64,000 bases of DNA from Bryobacterales bacterium (GTDB taxonomy: Bacteria; Acidobacteriota; Terriglobia; Bryobacterales; UBA6623), in the NCBI GenBank assembly GCA_028819215.1, contig JAPPMG010000096.1, forward strand, positions 132,126 through 196,125. Reading direction: 5' to 3'. This document shows, one piece after another, positions 25,549 through 34,392 of this stretch. The translations under genes and the position numbers were made by a program. Numbering within the stretch: the first letter of the stretch is position 1; every line of letters begins with the position of its first letter. The notes beneath the pieces are model-generated. The model was not told where the DNA came from, searched no databases, and worked only from the letters and a program-made list of their open reading frames with translations.

Positions 25549-26142
25549 TCACTCGCGCCCTGCCGGAGGGAGCGACCGAGCATACTCTGCTAGCGACGGG
25601 AAGAATGCTTGGAAATCTGCTTCCAAGGCGGCATATTGTTCGCGCAGCACCGCGCCTCCGGATGCGAGCGGGTTCGTGCGAGGAAAGCGCTTGGACAACC
25701 CTGTCAGTGCGCGGTCGACACCGGCGAAGCTAGCGTAGCCGACGAGCCAGTTGTCGCGGCACATCGCAGCCACGACCATGCGGAAGCGCGCGGACGGGAG
25801 GTCGCGAAAGTCGTTTAGGATGCGGTATGTGCGGTCGGCAAACCCCTCCAGCGATCCGCCATCACCGTGTCGGTCCCAGCGGCGCGCCAGAAAGTGGTCG
25901 AAGTAGATGTCGAGCAGGACGCCGCCGAAGCGGCGGTAGGGCGGCTTCAGCCGACGTCTGGCGCGGGCGAACACCGGATGGCCATCCGCGAACGAATCGA
26001 TGCGCTGGTGCGCGCGAATGCCGGCTTGGATGCCCGGCGCGAACGCGGCGATGTCGCTGGCAGTGACGAAGTCCGCCAGCACCTGTCCGACCTTGGCCTC
26101 GGGGTCGTCGCCGGCGAGGAGCAGATGGGCCAAGTGGTTCAC
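25549..26142 (-). CDS. acpH: ACP phosphodiesterase-like protein (AcpH/DUF479)
   Basis: This 197-residue protein is helix-rich and carries the AcpH pattern: MNHLAHLLLAGDDPEAKVGQ at the N-terminus, HQRIDSFADGHPVF, and RFGGVLLDIYFDHFLARRWD with HD-type acidic/His residues. Characterised members remove 4'-phosphopantetheine from acyl carrier protein to restore apo-ACP. Assignment rests on family resemblance. It is 30 bases downstream of the SLC12-like transporter gene and could be co-transcribed with it, though no functional link is obvious. Confidence 0.85.
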   Translation of the reverse strand: MNHLAHLLLAGDDPEAKVGQVLADFVTASDIAAFAPGIQAGIRAHQRIDSFADGHPVFARARRRLKPPYRRFGGVLLDIYFDHFLARRWDRHGDGGSLEGFADRTYRILNDFRDLPSARFRMVVAAMCRDNWLVGYASFAGVDRALTGLSKRFPRTNPLASGGAVLREQYAALEADFQAFFPSLAEYARSLPPAGRE

Positions 26143-26172
26143 TGCAGAGATGGGCCGCCGGGCAAGCTACAG

Positions 26173-28434
26173 CTAGTCGATGGACACGCGCTCGCTCGAA
26201 AGCACGAACAGCACGTCGTTTGCTTTGTCGAGGCGCGTCAGCGCTTCGCTGGCGCGGTCGGGTTCTATGTCGGCCCCCAACAGGCCGGTGATGGTCAAGG
26301 CGGCCTCTGCCGAGCGGCGGCCGACCTCCACGTCGAGCGCCGCGCTGTCGGCACACTGCACGGCGGTGATGTTCTGGCTCGAGATGGGCAGGCGCCCGTC
26401 GGACAGCAGGCCTGAGAGCCGGTCCCGTTCCTGGTCAGCCTCGAGCGAGTCGAAACATGCAAAGAGCTGGATCTCCGCGCGGCGCCACTCCGGGTGCCCC
26501 ACGATGATGAATGCGAGCAAGAGCATCATTGGAGCGCAATCAAGCGTTTCCTCGGTGACCCACAGGTGGATCGACGAGCGGTAGCCGAACCGGTAGGGCG
26601 TGGAGCGCAGTATCAGCGCGTTGAAGACGGACTCGGTGGCCAGCACGGCTCCCTGGGCGACTTCGGCGATTTCCTCAGGATGCTGCTTGTCGAATTCGAA
26701 CAGCACGCAGTTGTTGGGCAGGCCCGAGACTCCCGGCATTTGCAGCGTATGGGTCACGGCACGCCTGAAGGACGGGCAGATGAGCGAGTCGACGAGGATG
26801 CCCGCGTTGGTCATCTCGCTGCGTTCGATGAGCTTGCCGACCTGCGTGCGCGCCTCGATCTCTCCCCGGAACGAGTACTCGCCGTCGATGAACAGCAGGA
26901 AGTGCCCGAATCCGTGCCGGTGGCAGATCCAGCGCAGCAGGTCGAAATGACCCAGGCGCTCGTCTCCGAAGCGTGTCACCGCGACGATCGAGGGCCGCCA
27001 GCCTCCCTTGGCGCCCTCAGAGCGGCTCGTCTGCAGCATGATCTGCAAGCGGCGCGTGAGTTGGAACATCGTGCCTTGGAAGATCGCTGTCAGGTCGCGC
27101 TCGCCCTTGCGCGTGCGACGCAGGCCGAAATACGCCAGCACCATCAGCAGGACTGCGAGCAGCGCGTAGAACGGGCTGATCTGGAGCATGATCAAGGCGC
27201 ACATGAAGGCACCCAGCAGTGACACGTACCAGCGCGAGTGGAATGTCGGACGGTAGGAAGGGTTGCCCGCGAAGTATTCCAGGAACGAAACCGAGCACAG
27301 CGCGCCGTAGGTCACCATGAAGAACATGGTCAGGATCTGGGCGATGCCGTCCATGGTCCCCGCCAGCACGAACACAACCGTGATCAGGCTGGACACGAGC
27401 GTGGCGAAGGTCGGCTCGCGCTCGTCTCCCGACCCCCTCGCCAACATGCGGTTCAGGCTTGGAACAGGCAGCACCCGGTCGCGTCCAAGCGCTTGCAGCG
27501 TGCGAGGCGCCACCAAGATCGAGCCCAGCGCCGAGGAGAATGCTGCGGCTCCCAGGCCGATGTAGATCGCCGGTCCCCAAATGGCGACATCCGCCATGAC
27601 GAACTGGTCGCTGGCTAGCGCCTCCGGCGTGGCGCTGCTCGCGAGCTTGATCGCCACCAGGGCGTAGACCACCATCCCGGCCAGGGTGGCGCTGATGGTG
27701 CCGAGAGGAATACTCTTCTCGGGCCGCTTCAAGTCGCCCGACAGGCCCAGGCCGGCGATCATGCCCGTGAATGCCGGGAAGCAGGTTGCGAAGACCGTGC
27801 CGAACGGGTCGGGGTCTTGGATCCGCGAGGTGAGGTTGAGCCCGTCGGGCCGCATCGATTCCGGTCCTGTGCCCAGCAGAAAGAGCAGGATCGAAGCGAA
27901 CAGGGCGGCACTGACGAACCACAGTGCGCGCACACCAGACCGGGCGCCCTTGGTCAGCACGATTGCAGCCAGCACGGCGGTGGACGGCAGGCTGACCCAG
28001 CGCGGGTCAGCCTCTATGCCGTGGTTGGAAGCTACCCAGGCGTAGAGCGGCTCGAACGCTTCGGCGAAAGCGACGAGGTAAAAGGCCACCGAGATAACTT
28101 GCGAGAGATAGAGCGCGATGCCGATCGAGCCGCCGATGCTGGTGCCGAAAGATCGGCTGATGATGTAGTACGCCCCGCCGCCCGCGACACGCCGGTTCGT
28201 CGCGATCTCGGAAACCGCCAAGACCGTGGGAATGGTCACCATGTGGCCGAGCGCGATGATGCCGAAGCTGCCCCATAGGCCCACGTGCCCGACCGCGTAG
28301 CCGAAGCGCAGGAACAGCACTGCGCCAAGGATCGTGCTGATCGAAGCTAGGAATACCGGCGCGGTACCGAAGCCGTGTCCGGTCGGCGGCGCGGTGCTGG
28401 CCGCCGCGGCCAGTCGGTATCTCGGTCTGACCAC
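26173..28434 (-). CDS. APC-superfamily transporter resembling SLC12 cation-chloride cotransporters
   Basis: The 753-residue membrane protein begins near GFGTAPVFLASISTILGAVL with about twelve hydrophobic segments through residue 440. These include the TM1 break, AGGGAYYIISRSFGTSIGGS and FPAFTGMIAGLGLSGDLKRP, sequences typical of Na-K-Cl/K-Cl cotransporter relatives rather than ordinary amino-acid permeases. The C-terminal 300 residues are soluble, like the cytoplasmic domain of SLC12 proteins. It probably moves chloride with cations, but bacterial homologues also transport amino acids, so the substrate is uncertain. It starts with GTG at 28434 and is divergent from the secreted protein gene. 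Confidence 0.8.
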   Translation of the reverse strand: MVRPRYRLAAAASTAPPTGHGFGTAPVFLASISTILGAVLFLRFGYAVGHVGLWGSFGIIALGHMVTIPTVLAVSEIATNRRVAGGGAYYIISRSFGTSIGGSIGIALYLSQVISVAFYLVAFAEAFEPLYAWVASNHGIEADPRWVSLPSTAVLAAIVLTKGARSGVRALWFVSAALFASILLFLLGTGPESMRPDGLNLTSRIQDPDPFGTVFATCFPAFTGMIAGLGLSGDLKRPEKSIPLGTISATLAGMVVYALVAIKLASSATPEALASDQFVMADVAIWGPAIYIGLGAAAFSSALGSILVAPRTLQALGRDRVLPVPSLNRMLARGSGDEREPTFATLVSSLITVVFVLAGTMDGIAQILTMFFMVTYGALCSVSFLEYFAGNPSYRPTFHSRWYVSLLGAFMCALIMLQISPFYALLAVLLMVLAYFGLRRTRKGERDLTAIFQGTMFQLTRRLQIMLQTSRSEGAKGGWRPSIVAVTRFGDERLGHFDLLRWICHRHGFGHFLLFIDGEYSFRGEIEARTQVGKLIERSEMTNAGILVDSLICPSFRRAVTHTLQMPGVSGLPNNCVLFEFDKQHPEEIAEVAQGAVLATESVFNALILRSTPYRFGYRSSIHLWVTEETLDCAPMMLLLAFIIVGHPEWRRAEIQLFACFDSLEADQERDRLSGLLSDGRLPISSQNITAVQCADSAALDVEVGRRSAEAALTITGLLGADIEPDRASEALTRLDKANDVLFVLSSERVSID

Positions 28435-28640
28435 CAGCGCTCCGGCGAAGCAAGCGTGCCTTTTCCGGCCGCGTAGAGTCCTCCAGTCGCGCTAGCCGCA
28501 ACTGTTCCGCGCCGGTTCGCGTCGCTTGGGAGTAGTCTAGCGGATGCCGGAATGACCGGACACCGGGGCGGGAGGCGTTGTCGGAGATGCGCCATCATGG
28601 ACATGAGGTCCGCGTGAGCCGAACCTGTGGGCGGCGCGCG

Positions 28641-30188
28641 ATGCGGGCCCTCGGCAGACTAATCCCGTTGACTTGCCCATTGCTAACGGCCGCGGCACGA
28701 ATTCTCAGCCGGAGCGCCGGCCGCGGGCTGGCCTCGGCTCTGTGCGTTGCGGCACTTGGTGCGCAGGTGCCCGGGCCGGTGCGAGGCATCGAGTTTCGGA
28801 CCGTGCCGCCGGACGCCCGCGTACGCCCGTTCGAAGCCTTGGTGGTGCAGGTCAGGGCTGTGGGCGAGGGGGCCAGGCTGACGGGTGGCGCGGCACCGGT
28901 GCCGCTGAAGCGCGGTCCGGCGGCCTTTCATGTGCACCGGCATGACGGGGGCTGGGTCTCGAAGCCGTTCAGTCAGCAAGGGAGCGAGGGAATCCAGCCG
29001 CGCTACGAGGGGCCGGATGGACTCGAAGCGAGGCTGCTCACGATGTCCGAAAGGCAGTCGGACCTGTCGGATGCGGTGCTGTACACCGCCCCCGGCCGCG
29101 AGGGTGAAGCGCTCCTGACCGCCACGTTGGAGGGCGTCTCGGCGACGCTGAGGATCCGCGTCGATGCTGACGCCGAGCCCACGGTCCCTAGCGAGCGCGT
29201 GACGTTCGGGCCCCAGCCGGCTGCGCCCGATCCCTACCGTCCGCTGGCTGAGCGGTACGCCCCGTTTGTGGCTCAAGAGACGTGGTTCCAGCCCAAGGCC
29301 GACTACTTGGCGCGGTTCGACGCCGATGGCGACTGGCGTGGCGACAACAACTGGGACAACACCCCGGAAAGCAGTTCTCAGGCCTTCGTCTACTACGCGG
29401 CCATGGAAACCGAGACGCACTGGTTCCTGATCTACAACTTCTTCCATCCGCGGGACTACTCTGACAAGTGCGTCGCGGGAACGTGCCACGAGAACGACAA
29501 CGAGGGCATGATCCTCACCATCGCCAAGGACGGCACGCCTTGGGGGCATCCGGTCGCCATGGAGACCTTGGCGCACAACAAGATCTATTCCTATCGCGCC
29601 GATCCGCGCGTGCGCGGCAATTTTCACAACCTGGATGGGGAGGTCGAATTCGTTGACGGCACTCACCCGGTCGTGTTCGTGCATTCCGGCGGGCATGGGG
29701 TGTACGGATCGGGCCAGCACTCCGGGTACTCTCTTTCGGCGGACCATTTCGAGGCGGGCACCGGCGTGACATACGTCTACAAGGGCGTCGCGGAAAGGCC
29801 CCGGCATCCGGCGGACCGCAACGTGGGGTACGATCTTCTGCCGATCTACGACCACTGGTGGGTCCGGTCCCAGCAGGAGCGGGAGGCGGGGGGCGCAGCC
29901 TTCAGCGGGTACTACCGCTACCAGCCACAGGGGGGGCGCCCACAGGCCAGCTACCTGTTCGTCGCCGGGGCGTTTCTCAGCCGCAAGCATGCCGCCGACA
30001 TGGCCAAGCCCTTCTGGGGTTGGCACGACAATGACACGCTAAAGCAGAAACTGCTGGCCAAGGGGCAGTGGGGCCTGGATCCCGCCTATGCGATTACGCG
30101 AAACCTGACCTTGCCTGGGCCGGTCTCGGTCCGCTACGTGTTTAATCCTTACCTGAACGCGCCAGGCGCCGTGTCCGAAGCGGAATGA
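28641..30188 (+). CDS. Secreted protein of unknown function with HENDNEG motif
   Basis: This product of about 515 residues has an N-terminal hydrophobic stretch (LASALCVAALGAQ) suggesting export, a probable Ig-like domain to about residue 190, and a conserved-looking core. In the core, HWFLIYNFFHPRDYSDK is followed by CHENDNEGMILTIAKDG and then by FVHSGGHGVYGSG, DLLPIYDHWWV and FWGWHDNDTLKQK. Similar blocks occur in Vps62-like and related hypothetical proteins, so a metal-dependent hydrolase or binding role is possible, but I assign none. Several starts are open (TTG 28578, ATG 28587, ATG 28641), none with a strong ribosome-binding site. Confidence 0.6.
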   Translation: MRALGRLIPLTCPLLTAAARILSRSAGRGLASALCVAALGAQVPGPVRGIEFRTVPPDARVRPFEALVVQVRAVGEGARLTGGAAPVPLKRGPAAFHVHRHDGGWVSKPFSQQGSEGIQPRYEGPDGLEARLLTMSERQSDLSDAVLYTAPGREGEALLTATLEGVSATLRIRVDADAEPTVPSERVTFGPQPAAPDPYRPLAERYAPFVAQETWFQPKADYLARFDADGDWRGDNNWDNTPESSSQAFVYYAAMETETHWFLIYNFFHPRDYSDKCVAGTCHENDNEGMILTIAKDGTPWGHPVAMETLAHNKIYSYRADPRVRGNFHNLDGEVEFVDGTHPVVFVHSGGHGVYGSGQHSGYSLSADHFEAGTGVTYVYKGVAERPRHPADRNVGYDLLPIYDHWWVRSQQEREAGGAAFSGYYRYQPQGGRPQASYLFVAGAFLSRKHAADMAKPFWGWHDNDTLKQKLLAKGQWGLDPAYAITRNLTLPGPVSVRYVFNPYLNAPGAVSEAE

Positions 30189-30275
30189 CCTGTGCGGGGC
30201 CACGGACGCTCCGTGCGCTCACGTTCGCTCAGCCAGAAAGGATCCCCGTCGGGCAAGTGTTCGGCTGCGGCGAGG

Positions 30276-31376
30276 CTAGTTGCCCACCGGAACGCTCAGC
30301 AGGGCGCTCATGCCCTGATGGCCGGCGGACTGCAGCGACAGCAGGTATGTCAGCAGGCTGAACGTCGCCTTGGAGTTCAGATCCGCGTCGCTGATGTAGA
30401 ACCAGTGGTCGCGATAGCGGATACGCACGAAGGCGCCGGAAGGCTCGGCAGTCGAGGAGGGCACGCGAATCAGACCGCCAGAGACTTCGTCCCAGCTCGC
30501 GGCAGTGCCCCCCGCTCGCTCCGCCACCGTAACCAGACCGCGCGCTTCATGCTCTGCCGGCGGATCGACGCTGTGGGAGAGGAAGAACAGCGCTCCCAAG
30601 ACTGACCTGCCCGTGAGGATGATCTCGTCTCGGCCGCGCACGGCGCTGCGAGCAGTGATGCGGAAGAGCTCGGTGTCAGGATCGAGCGCCAGCGTGTCGC
30701 GCACTTCGCGCAGCGCCTGCGAGCGGCCGCCGTTCCCGGCGGGCTTGCCAACGCGCAACAGGGCGTTGCCCGACGCTTCGTCCTGCTCGAGGACGAACTC
30801 CAGCGAACCCGCCAGCTGCAGGGACCGCAGTGCCCGCGCCACGCCGCGGAAGCGGCTGTTGTCAGGGATCAACGACGGGGTCGGTCCACTCGCAACAGGC
30901 GCGTTGGCGATGCCATTGATGCTGTCAACGCAGCACATCAGCAGGCGCTCTACGCTCCAGCCGGACTGCGACAGCAAGATGAGGGTCTGCGGAGAGATGG
31001 GGGTCAGTAGCCGCCGGGTGAACTCCGCCCCCGAGATCGGCTCGTAGGTGATGGTCGGCTGTTCGCTGTAGCGCGCGCCTAGGTCAACTCCCAGCTCCGT
31101 CCGGCCGGAGCCGTCGGCGCCGAACCTGGGCAGCGTGCCGAGCCTTGCGTCGAGCGTGTATTGGGCGATGACGGTGCCGACATCGAGAAAGACCGGCGTG
31201 TCGCGGTAGCGCAGCCGCACCAGATTGAGGAGGAGCTGGTCGTTCTGGGAGCGGGCAATGCGCTCGTTGTAGTCAAACCGGGCGGCGGGTATCGTGCGCG
31301 GGCCCATGCGGGTTGCACATCCAACCAGCAGCAACTCGCCTAGCAGGGCCGCCGCCAGCGCGATCCGAGCGAGCAT
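30276..31376 (-). CDS. Conserved lipoprotein of unknown function
   Basis: A 366-residue product with lipobox LLLVGC (Cys20). The next part reads ARFDYNERIARSQNDQLLLN then LVRLRYRDTPVFLDVGTV, a block seen in unassigned Gram-negative lipoproteins. A later WFYISDADLNSKATFSLLTY and the C-terminal SVPVGN are also characteristic. No enzymatic motif is visible. It starts four bases after the stop of the FN3 lipoprotein, in what looks like the hslVU transcription unit. Envelope location is supported, but function is unknown. Confidence 0.7.
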   Translation of the reverse strand: MLARIALAAALLGELLLVGCATRMGPRTIPAARFDYNERIARSQNDQLLLNLVRLRYRDTPVFLDVGTVIAQYTLDARLGTLPRFGADGSGRTELGVDLGARYSEQPTITYEPISGAEFTRRLLTPISPQTLILLSQSGWSVERLLMCCVDSINGIANAPVASGPTPSLIPDNSRFRGVARALRSLQLAGSLEFVLEQDEASGNALLRVGKPAGNGGRSQALREVRDTLALDPDTELFRITARSAVRGRDEIILTGRSVLGALFFLSHSVDPPAEHEARGLVTVAERAGGTAASWDEVSGGLIRVPSSTAEPSGAFVRIRYRDHWFYISDADLNSKATFSLLTYLLSLQSAGHQGMSALLSVPVGN

Positions 31377-31380
31377 CTCA

Positions 31381-32418
31381 CTAGTCTATCGACGAGTCGG
31401 GTGCGGGGACCGTGATCGCAGGACCCGGTGGGCTCTCGTTGCCGCTCGTGTCGAGTGCGGACACCGAGAACTCGTGCGCCTTGCGTTCGGCGCCGCCGTC
31501 GCTATACGTGGTGTCGGCAGAGACCTCGGAAATCGCCATGCCGTCCCTATAGACGCGATAGCCGGCGACGTCCTGTTCCGGGCTGGACAGCCACGACAGC
31601 TCTACCGCCTCCTCGGTTCGTACCGCTCGCAGGCCCGTTGGGGGCGTCGGAGGGAAGGTGTCTCTCGGGGTGACGCTGACCGCTTCGGAAGCGGGGCCCT
31701 CGAGCCATCCGGCCTCCGACATGCGGAGCGTACGGACTCGATACCGATAGGTTTGGCCCCAGCCCACGGTGCGGTCGAGGAATGCCGTTGCAGCCAGGCG
31801 CCCGAGAGGCTGGTACTCTCCGTCATCGTCTGCGGCCCTGTCGACGGCGTACTCATCGGCGCGCGCGGCTGGCAGCCATGCCAGCGCCACGCCCTCAGCC
31901 CGGACTGAGTTCGACGCCCAAATCGCGCGCTCGGGAGGTTCCAGCGGCTGGAGTTGGACTTGGTTCGAGTATCCCGCGTGCCGTCCGGCGCGGTTTGCGA
32001 CCGTCATTGCCAAGACTGCTTCTTGGCCGAGCGGCCAGTCGCCCAAGGGGAGGTGCGCGGCGATCCGGTCGCCGGGCCCGAGGTCGGCCAGCTCGGACGC
32101 ACCGATGGTCAGCATCTCGCGGCGGTACTCGTCGATCGCCTGTGCCGTGAGCGCGTTGCCAAAGCCCGGCACGTCCACCGCCCACAGCGTGAAGCCGCTG
32201 ACGTTGCGAGCGGCCATGCCCTCGGTGGTGACAAGCGGCCAACTCCACTCGATCCGGATCTCATCCGCGACTTGGTGCGCCGCAAGATCCCTGACCGGTT
32301 GCGGCAGGTCCACGAGCGGCGGCAACGGGTCTCCTACCGAGCCGCACGAGGTCACGATCGCGGCCAACGCGCCGCACCGCGCGGCGTGCTGCAACCGGCT
32401 CCGCTGCCTTGGGGCCAT
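31381..32418 (-). CDS. Fibronectin type III domain lipoprotein
   Basis: The 345-residue product has a short signal ending AAIVTSC (lipobox Cys25) followed by GSVGDPLPPLVDLPQPVRDL, an acidobacterial-style start. Two or three FN3-type beta sandwiches follow. The clearest is DTFPPTPPTGLRAVRTEEAV followed by LSWLSSPEQDVAGYRVYRDG and FSVSALDTSGNESPPGPA. Such domains mediate binding in the envelope, and no catalytic site is present. It lies three bases after hslU and four before the next lipoprotein gene, suggesting a single operon. Confidence 0.8.
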   Translation of the reverse strand: MAPRQRSRLQHAARCGALAAIVTSCGSVGDPLPPLVDLPQPVRDLAAHQVADEIRIEWSWPLVTTEGMAARNVSGFTLWAVDVPGFGNALTAQAIDEYRREMLTIGASELADLGPGDRIAAHLPLGDWPLGQEAVLAMTVANRAGRHAGYSNQVQLQPLEPPERAIWASNSVRAEGVALAWLPAARADEYAVDRAADDDGEYQPLGRLAATAFLDRTVGWGQTYRYRVRTLRMSEAGWLEGPASEAVSVTPRDTFPPTPPTGLRAVRTEEAVELSWLSSPEQDVAGYRVYRDGMAISEVSADTTYSDGGAERKAHEFSVSALDTSGNESPPGPAITVPAPDSSID

Positions 32419-32421
32419 CTG

Positions 32422-33792
32422 TCAGAGGATATAGCGGCTCAGATCTTGATCCTTGACGATCGAGGCGAGTTGCTCGTTCACGTACGCCACGTCGATCTTG
32501 GCGCTGCGCTCCCGCATGTCGGGGGCTTCGAAAGAGATCTTGTCCAGCAGCTTCTCCATGATCGTGTGGAGCCGCCGTGCCCCGATGTCCTCGGTTTGCT
32601 CGTTGACAATCATCGCGGTGCGCGCAATTTCCTCGATTGCGTCCTCGGTGAATTCCAGCTTGAGGCCCTCGGTTTCCAGCAGCGCGACGTATTGCTTGGT
32701 CAGCGCGTTCTTGGGCTCGGTCAGGATCTGGATGAAATCATCCTTCGTCAGCGGCTTGAGCTCGACTCGGATCGGGAAGCGCCCCTGCATCTCGGGGATC
32801 ATGTCGCTGGGCTTGGCCACGTGGAACGCCCCGGCCGCAATGAACAGGATGTGATCAGTGCGTATCATCCCGTAGCGAGTGTTGACCGTGGTGCCCTCCA
32901 CGATCGGCAGCAGGTCGCGCTGGACGCCTTCGCGGCTCACTTCCGGGCCGCGGCCGCCTTCGCGTCCGGCGATCTTGTCCATTTCGTCGAGGAACACGAT
33001 CCCGGCCTGCTCGGTGCGCTCGACCGCCATGCGCGTGATCTGTTCCATGTCGATGAGCTTTTGCTCCTCTTCTTGGGTCAGCGTGTCCAAAGCGTCCAGC
33101 ACGGTCATCTTGCGGCGGCGGGTCTGTCCGCCGAACAACCCGGGGACCAGCTCCCGGATATTGATGTCCATCTCCTCTACGCCCTGGTTGGTGACGACCT
33201 CGATCGGGTTGTTGCGGTTCTGGATGTCGATTTCGACCATGCGGTCGTCCAGCTTGCCCTCCCGCAACTTCTTGCGCAGCTTCTCGCGCGTGGCTGCGGT
33301 GCTGTCAGCCTCGTCCTTGTCCTCGCTCTTCTGGGGCGGCATGAGGATCTGCAGCAGGCGCTCTTCGGCGTTCTTCTCGGCGCGCTCCGCCACGAGGTCG
33401 ATCTTCTGCTCGCGGATCATGTCGATCGCCATTTCGACGAGGTCCCGGATCATCGAGTCGACGTCGCGGCCCACGTAGCCGACCTCGGTGAACTTGGTCG
33501 CTTCGACCTTCACGAACGGCGAGTTCGACAGCCGCGCCAGGCGGCGCGCGACCTCGGTCTTGCCGACGCCGGTCGGGCCCATCATCAGGATGTTCTTGGG
33601 CATCACCTCTTCGGCCATTTCAGGCTCGAGCCGCTGGCGCCGGATGCGGTTGCGCAGGGCCACGGCCACCGCCCGCTTGGCCTCGGCCTGGCCGACAACG
33701 TGCTTGTCGAGTTCGTCGACGATCTCGCGCGGAGTCAGCTCGTCGAGAGCCGTCGAACTAGACCCGGAGTCACCGGGAAGGAAGATGACCAT
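32422..33792 (-). CDS. hslU: ATP-dependent protease ATPase subunit HslU
   Basis: This 456-residue AAA+ unfoldase feeds substrates to the HslV peptidase. After LTPREIVDELDKHVVGQAEA the Walker A MGPTGVGKTEVARRL is near residues 66-80. The intermediate (I) domain follows, then Walker B IVFLDEMDKIAGREG, the sensor region and the C-terminal DIGARRLHTIMEKLLDKIS. The protein ends in the short tail ILxx-type YIL that docks into HslV. It starts four bases after hslV and is followed three bases later by a lipoprotein gene. Confidence 0.96.
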   Translation of the reverse strand: MVIFLPGDSGSSSTALDELTPREIVDELDKHVVGQAEAKRAVAVALRNRIRRQRLEPEMAEEVMPKNILMMGPTGVGKTEVARRLARLSNSPFVKVEATKFTEVGYVGRDVDSMIRDLVEMAIDMIREQKIDLVAERAEKNAEERLLQILMPPQKSEDKDEADSTAATREKLRKKLREGKLDDRMVEIDIQNRNNPIEVVTNQGVEEMDINIRELVPGLFGGQTRRRKMTVLDALDTLTQEEEQKLIDMEQITRMAVERTEQAGIVFLDEMDKIAGREGGRGPEVSREGVQRDLLPIVEGTTVNTRYGMIRTDHILFIAAGAFHVAKPSDMIPEMQGRFPIRVELKPLTKDDFIQILTEPKNALTKQYVALLETEGLKLEFTEDAIEEIARTAMIVNEQTEDIGARRLHTIMEKLLDKISFEAPDMRERSAKIDVAYVNEQLASIVKDQDLSRYIL

Positions 33793-33796
33793 TGCG

Positions 33797-34342
33797 TTAG
33801 CTCAACTCCTCGAACGCGATGTTGGAGTTGGTATAGATGCAGATGTCGGCCGCGATCTTCATCGCCGCCTCGGCGACTTCTCGCGCGCTCAAATCGGTGT
33901 GCTCCAGCAGGGCGGTGGCAGCCGCGACTGCGTAGGAACCGCCCGACCCGACGGCGGCCACGTGGTCGTCGGGCTCGATAACATCGCCGGTGCCGCTCAG
34001 CAGCAGGGTCGACTTCGCGTCGGCCACCAGCAGCAGCGCTTCCAAGTGGCGCAGCGTCTTGTCCATGCGCCACTCCTTGGAAAGCTCCACCGCTGCCCGG
34101 CTCAGATTGCCGCCGAACGCTTGGAGCTTCTCCTCAAAGCGCGTGAAGAGAGAAATCGCATCGGCCGTGGATCCGGCAAAGCCGGCCAGAACTTGCTCGT
34201 TGTGGAGGCGCCGGATTTTCTTGGCCGAGGACTTCATGACCTCGGCGCCCATGGTGACCTGGCCATCGCCGGCGAGGGCTACCTTGCCGTCACGGCGGAC
34301 GCAGAGCACCGTGGTGGAGCGGATGCGGGGGTGCAGGGCCAT
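33797..34342 (-). CDS. hslV: ATP-dependent protease peptidase subunit HslV
   Basis: This 181-residue proteasome-like peptidase has a short propeptide followed by the catalytic N-terminal Thr in STTVLCVRRDGKVALAGDGQ. It continues KKIRRLHNEQVLAGFAGSTA and ends IYTNSNIAFEELS. The ATG at 34342 gives a nine-residue propeptide and a typical length. ATG 34366 and an extension to 34411 are open but not preferred. Together with hslU it forms the HslVU heat-shock protease. Two lipoprotein genes follow in the same tight unit. Confidence 0.95.
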   Translation of the reverse strand: MALHPRIRSTTVLCVRRDGKVALAGDGQVTMGAEVMKSSAKKIRRLHNEQVLAGFAGSTADAISLFTRFEEKLQAFGGNLSRAAVELSKEWRMDKTLRHLEALLLVADAKSTLLLSGTGDVIEPDDHVAAVGSGGSYAVAAATALLEHTDLSAREVAEAAMKIAADICIYTNSNIAFEELS

Positions 34343-34392
34343 CGTCTGCCGGAGCCGATATTCCATTATAGGAAGCGCCCGGCCTCGTCCTT

